A DNA stretch of 64,000 nt. Source: Uranotaenia lowii (Eukaryota > Arthropoda > Insecta > Diptera > Culicidae). The DNA lies in contig NC_073692.1 of NCBI RefSeq assembly GCF_029784155.1, forward strand, positions 318,451,641 through 318,515,640, in the 5' to 3' direction. The notes under the pieces were generated by a model. The model had not been told where the DNA came from, did not search any database, and worked only from the letters and a program-made list of their open reading frames with translations. Each line of letters opens with the position of its first letter. Positions within the stretch are counted from its first letter, which is position 1. This document shows, in pieces, positions 59,362-64,000 of the stretch. The position numbers and the translations under genes are program-made.

Positions 59362-59399
59362 CTGAAGAAGGCCACAATAAATGGCCGAAACGTTTGGAC
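59362..59399 (+). ncRNA. Hammerhead-like RNA motif, third Penelope (plus copy)
   Basis: CTGAAGA (59362-59368), extra A (59369), GGCC (59370-59373) paired with GGCC (59383-59386), GAAAC (59387-59391), then GTT in place of GTC. CCA just before the core can pair with TGG just after it. Confidence 0.55.
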
Positions 59400-59738
59400 A
59401 ATAATCAAAATAATTCGTTTTTATTCCTACAAATGACTGACTAAGCCGTTTCAATCTCTAAAAATTAAAAATCATTTAGTCGAAAAAGCATACCAAAATT
59501 ATTTATTAAATTTTTATTTATTCAATTTGAACATTTTTAATAAATTTCAATGTTGCCAGAAAAATTGAAAAAAAATCTGATGGATTTTTCCTATTTTGAA
59601 AAATACATTCTTGGATTCAAAAATCTTGAAAATTCATTTCGTATAGTGATTCATCGCCTCAAATTAGCACCTAAATTCATGGCTCTTTGAAAAACCGAAA
59701 ATTTGGGTTAAACAATTGTATTGCTAAGCCCTTATTCT

Positions 59739-60197
59739 TAGGTTGCCAGAATTTTTCCAGCAGGTATCCGATTCGAACACATCCGGGGGCATATTTATAT
59801 AAAATATGACAAAATCCGGGCATTTGGTTTCATAGCTGACGACTAAAAATCCGGTCAATATTTAGGCAATATCCGGGCAAATTTTGTCCGAACCAAGAAA
59901 TTGCTCAATAAAAATCAAGAAAAAAAATCGAAAAAAAATTGTTTTCATCAAAACTCATATACAGATTTTAAAATATATTTTAAGCATCCAAAAAACCTGT
60001 CATGATTTTATATCAAAAATTTAAAACACAATTTGTTTTTTTTTTTTTGTTTAATTTGCCAAATAAAGTGAATAAATCTGGGCATAATCCGTGCATTTTT
60101 TTATTTAATCCGGGTAACCAGGTTTGGCCGGACTATTCCCAAGTTTTATATTAAATATTCGGGAAAACCCGAAAAAACCGGGCCATCTGAAAACCTT
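59739..60197 (+). mobile_element. 'ccgggcaa' MITE, nearly complete copy
   Basis: It starts taggttgccagaatttttcc and ends gccatctgaaaaccttac, an imperfect inverted pair. The interior has 'tccgggcaaattttgtccga', 'aagaaattgctca' and 'gggtaaccaggtttggccgg', in the order of the other copies. About 459 bp, non-coding. Confidence 0.78.
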
Positions 60198-62530
60198 ACC
60201 CTACTTAATACAGAAAAAGACATACAACTTTTCTCTCACGGTAGATATTCATAAACCCATTCAAACTTTTCTTTTCTTGTCAAGACTTTACAAACCGTAT
60301 ATTAGTAGTTCTTTCATGAAAGACTTACATTAGGCTAAGTCGATTGGGATTTTCGATTTTATCAAACCTTGAAGTCTACAAAGTTTCGTTTTGGTTCAAA
60401 ACCTTTGCTTCAGAATTTAAAAAATAACGTTTGTATGACTAAATTTTAATTTTTAGATTTGTTAAGTAATATATTTATTGTTCTTTTCTGAAAACTGAAC
60501 TCTTTCAGCTCTGAAGCTTCTGAATAATTTTGTCGAAGACCGTACCTTAGTACTTTTTCAGATAACTGAGTTGTAACCTGCAGATTGGAGGTATGTCTAC
60601 TGGCATTGAAAGCAGTTCATTTAAAGTTAAACGATAAAAAATATTCTTTTTACAAATTTTTCAAAGCTATATAAAAAAATTGGAAAGTTGAATAATTCAA
60701 CTCGAATTAAGGCCATGCAACAGAAGGACCACTTCATGATTCATCTCATGATTCATCGAATCCGCAAACAAACATTTCTCCTGACATTCATCTTAGAACT
60801 ATTGGTAATATTTACACCGGCTATAAGATCGTTCCCAATTTTGAAATCTGCAGAAACGTCATAATTGTTAGCATCGACAAACAGCTGTGATTGTTTGTCC
60901 AACGACGGTTGGAGAGCTAGTAATTTTTGGGGAATGATTCACCTTTTTCAGATTTCAGTGAGCACAGCAGCCGTATCCGAGAATGTCATTGATGGTTTAT
61001 GAGTTTTGCTGGGTGACAAAATGCGCTCACCAGTTGTTTGTGTTTCGAATCTCACTCAGATGGAGGGTGATGCTTAGGGGTTAAGTGGGAAGGTTAATTC
61101 GTCTAAGGCGAAGCAAAACATGTCGTTTGTTAAGCTAAATCATAAAACGGGATGGCGTTGTTTGTGGGGTGTAAATTTTTTCTGGGACTCAAAAAGATCA
61201 ACACAAAAATTTTAAGTTGGTAGTAGGAATTAGTTTTGTTGATTTGCTTTCTTCAACCATCAATCGTAAACTATTTTCGTTTCGACCAGGGGGGATGCCA
61301 GAAATAAAACACGCAAAATTGTGCCACAAGCAAATTAAAGCTGGCTACTTAAACCAACTAGCTCTGGTTAACTATTCGAGGAAAGGGCAAACGATCAATA
61401 AAGGTTGGAGGAGCAATAAGGCACTGAACCGAGACCGGAAAACTTTACACGTTCCGTAACCGAATATCATTTCCGATGGATAGAATTTTCTTCCCAAGGA
61501 GCAAAAGAGAGGAGTCTCCCGAAGCTCATAAAACTGTCAGGAAAAGCAATGGAAAGGCGTGATATGGTAGTAAAATTTTCCCAACCCATCGGAAATTCTT
61601 GGGCCTGGGCTGGGAAAAAGGGCTCAACTTTCGATGCGTTCCTTCACTCTTGAAACGAGACGAGGTCGAAGGACTGGTAGTCATAAATTGCCTGTGTAGT
61701 TTGAATGCCCTCTTTTTAGGTACTGATATTTGACACTCTTCGACATTTGAAAGTTGAAACGGAAAAAAAATAATCGGAGGGTTTTTAGAACACGTTAACC
61801 CCTTCCCTGAGAGGTCTAGTTTCATTTCTGAGAGTTTTCGGAATTTGCAACTTGTCAACTTTCCCATGGATCACTTTAATGATTCGTTGAATGTGTAAGC
61901 AGTTTCGAAGGATTTGTTTTCTTAGTGCGGAAACTTTCAAATAGATTTATATTTTTGGCTATTTGCCTAATGATTGTAAAAATCCTAAAACCAGTTGAGA
62001 AAGAAGGTAGGTATCTACGGTTTTTTTGTTTATACAGAAATGTTTTAAAGCTTTTATTTAGAAGGAATTGATGGTTATAATTTTAGAACACTAGAGAAAA
62101 TAGCTTTAATGTTTTTTTTTATCAAAATAAGTTTTAAAACAACGTTTTGACTTTAACTTACAAACTAGGTACGAAATCCGCACATTTGAGTGGGGTGAAA
62201 CGAGCACACACTGCTTCATAATCTTCAAGTAAATTCATTTCAGTTTGTTTGTTATCTTATTTTAAGTTTGTTTACAAAAGGATATTCAGTCTGAAGAACT
62301 GATCAGAAACACCTCTGAGGTGAACTTGATAACTAAAAGAAACGTTACTTGATTTCTTGAAAGTTTGAAAAAAAAACTACCAATGATGGTGTTTAACATC
62401 TCATTTCCTTGTTCTATTTATAAAATGTTGACACATATTAACGTAGATATATAAAGGTTTTTTTTTTGCTATTTATCATCAAATAATACAAATTCAGTAA
62501 ATAGTAATTTTTCTCAACCTTATCTGAAAA
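60198..62530. other. AT-rich DNA with a higher-GC island (60.7-61.9 kb)
   Basis: The island holds frames of 80 (plus) and 113 (minus) codons that are unrecognised and overlap no convincing splice pattern. The rest is AT-rich. Probably unique host DNA. Confidence 0.35.
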
Positions 62531-63403
62531 TTAATACCATTTATTTCTCTCTTTCCAGGTACATAGAATTTTTCCAGTCACTTTGACAGGTCAGTAAGTT
62601 CTAAATATCTACTAAGCACACAAAGTTTCTCCGAATTGAAGACCTAATCTACTGTATCCGTATCGATGGTCAGTGTGGCAGTCAATTCGGTTTATCACTT
62701 TATCAGTTTCCGAAAGTCACAATATTGCCTAGCCCAAACAAAGTTTGTGAGACCCAATAAGACTGAGATGGTCCCTCTCGAGCGAAAACTTTTCCAATAG
62801 ACAACACTCGGGCTGGCAAGAGAAGTTTTCCTGCACTCGAAAGGATGGCCCAAGAACGTGAGCCATAAATGATGACATCACCACACACCGGTTTGACCTT
62901 TGGAACGACCATCACTTCCGGTCGTCAATCCCATCAACACGTCTCCGGAATTTCATTCCGGGGTTTTCTCCCCAAAATTTACTGTTATGTCAGTATAACA
63001 ACCCCGGCAGAGTCTTTCCAGTGTGGCCATCAAAAAACCTCGGATAACAGGCTAGCACCTCGTTTCGTGTCAAGTAGTAGCAGAAAGTTTTGCTTTCCTG
63101 TCCCCCAACATTATTATGACGTTAGTTAGGAGGCTTCGTTTCGCAATATGTTGTGCAAAAAAAAATATATCGGCTCCTAAAAGGAAACTGCCTTGATTGT
63201 TCTGCTCGTACCCCCTAATTAGGTCAATCGGCCGTACGTTGTTTCGGTTCTTTTTGACGAAGCTTTACAATGTATGTAGTACGAAATGTGGTGCAAAGTT
63301 GTTGTAATTCTTTTGCTGTTGCTTATTTTCAACGACAAATAAGCACAATCAACAGCAATTAGAACATCACGTGACTTTTGTCAATTTTTCGGCAAAATAT
63401 AGT
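62531..63403. other. Unique-looking DNA, possible micro-exon at 62569-62599
   Basis: A polypyrimidine run with 'tctctctttccag' is followed 31 bases later by 'acag' and 'gtcagtaagt', an acceptor-donor pair in correct order. No protein can be inferred from 31 bases. Downstream frames of 70 and 86 codons on opposite strands overlap and are unrecognised. Confidence 0.2.
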
Positions 63404-63404
63404 T

Positions 63405-63433
63405 TTATTTATTTATTTATTTATTTATTTATT
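63405..63433. repeat. (TTTA)n, the tail of the LINE fragment
   Basis: About seven TTTA units. On the minus strand this reads as TAAA repeats directly after the LINE 3' UTR, the expected form of a retrotransposon tail. Confidence 0.85.
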
Positions 63434-64000
63434 ACTTGGTCTTTGGACTAAATTATTGAACTGAGTTATTCTACTTAGTCTAGTTTAAATTTACGTTTAC
63501 ACACATTGAAATCAAACAGATGGTACACTATATTGGAACGTTCACAGCATGGATGAAGGGTTTCGACCAAACGATGGTACGATGGTAAGGTATCCAGAAA
63601 AACTGGCGTTGTCGGAGTGTCCTCGTGGATACGTATAAATTGACACGCTGGTGTATGTAAGAGGAATCCACACGATAAGTCAGGGTGTCAAAGATAAAAG
63701 TTTGCTGAAGTTCGGTACGACGCTTTTCAAGCATGGCCAGATTTACAAGGGAGCATCTTTGTTCGTAAGACAGAAGACGAAGCGGTTCAGTACAGGGAAG
63801 GCGTCGTAAAGCGTACCTTATAAAACTACGTTGAACTCGTTCAAGAGGGTAACACTATGTGCTCTGAAAAGGAGCCATAATGCTTCGGATTGATGCGCAG
63901 TAAATATCCTCTATATTTCGACGCAGAAATCGTAATGCAGAAAAACCTTTTGTGTAAGTAATTGCAATGTGTTCAGCACATGAGAGCTTGTAACCAATCT
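63434..64000 (-). mobile_element. Jockey-clade LINE, 3' end, running off the window
   Basis: The minus strand carries the C-terminal RT region of a LINE (63528-64000), a short 3' UTR and a TAAA tail. The element continues beyond the right edge. It is a different family from the LINE at 13-26.6 kb. Confidence 0.85.
63528..64000 (-). pseudogene. Jockey-like reverse transcriptase, C-terminal fragment
   Basis: On the minus strand the frame reads 'TKGFSALRFLRRNIEDIYC', then 'APFQST', a TAG at 63855-63857, then 'PLERVQRSFIRYALRRLP', 'LLSYEQRCSLVNLAMLEKRR' and 'QQTFIFDTLTYRV', ending 'HAVNVPI'. The block 'LERVQRSFIRYALRRLP..' followed by a 'YE.RC' helix is characteristic of the region after the RT thumb in Jockey-clade elements. 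The stop and a shortened segment before 'APFQST' show decay. The start lies outside the window. Confidence 0.85.

Larger units (their letters stand above)
59074..59460. mobile_element. Third Penelope-like relic: two 3' ends head-to-head
   Basis: The left arm (59074-59195, minus) and right arm (59338-59460, plus) are inverted copies with 'gattgaaacgg', 'cagtcatttgt' and 'aaaaacgaattatttttatt' at the outer side, and a hammerhead-like motif in each. Between them is a further hairpin: 'cgcaacgcttcaccatta' (59268-59285) with its complement 59318-59335. Only 3' UTR sequence remains, no coding part. The arrangement copies that of the large pair at 15-18.7 kb. Confidence 0.78.

Overview
The window is eukaryotic, AT-rich, repeat-dense DNA. 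It looks like intergenic or long-intron sequence of a fly, most likely a culicid mosquito. The grounds are a decayed Tc1/mariner transposase with DD37E spacing (a family first described from mosquitoes), a dispersed repeat ending in 'tatacctttctgaaagaaag' of a type I associate with culicine genomes, Jockey/CR1-type LINEs, Penelope-like elements and tRNA-derived SINEs. I recognise no host protein-coding exon. Every coding region I can name belongs to a transposable element. Several stretches of higher complexity and higher GC (about 11.4-12.7, 31.9-32.9, 37.0-37.9, 44.3-45.5, 51.2-52.0, 54.2-54.8, 60.7-61.9 and 62.6-63.3 kb) look like unique host DNA without a recognisable product.

Layout. 0-13 kb: repeat fragments, a 1.8-kb fold-back element (2834-4653), 'ttttgt' minisatellites, and a short MITE with a clean 7-bp target duplication (8292-8648). 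13.1-26.6 kb: one CR1/Jockey-like LINE with a PHD-finger ORF1 and an endonuclease/RT ORF2. ORF2 is split by two insertions. The first is a head-to-head pair of near-identical 5'-truncated Penelope-like elements (15149-18718) lying in an asparagine-coding (AAT)n tract that is now about 1.26 kb long. The second is a 3.33-kb fold-back element with Transib-like CACAATG ends and a CAACG target duplication (21307-24635). Removing the second insertion and one copy of the duplication leaves ORF2 exactly in frame. 26.6-44 kb: degenerate repeats, a cluster of 'ccgggcaa' MITEs, a DD37E relic, TIR elements and a tRNA-derived SINE. 44-64 kb: unique islands, a second Penelope relic (53466-54175), a nested MITE pair (55243-56622), a third Penelope relic that is again head-to-head (59074-59460), another 'ccgggcaa' MITE, and the 3' end of a Jockey-clade LINE on the minus strand running off the window end.

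How the parts relate. The most striking theme is the Penelope-like elements. Three separate loci, from at least three sequence families, carry the same hammerhead-like RNA motif near the 3' end: CUGA-R-GA, one extra base, a short stem, then GAAACGU. Two of the three loci are arranged head-to-head. A SINE and the LINE end in related hairpins, which suggests they share reverse transcriptase. Insertion order inside the big LINE can be read from the nesting: LINE first, then Transib-like element and Penelope pair, with the Penelope arms nearly identical and so probably youngest.
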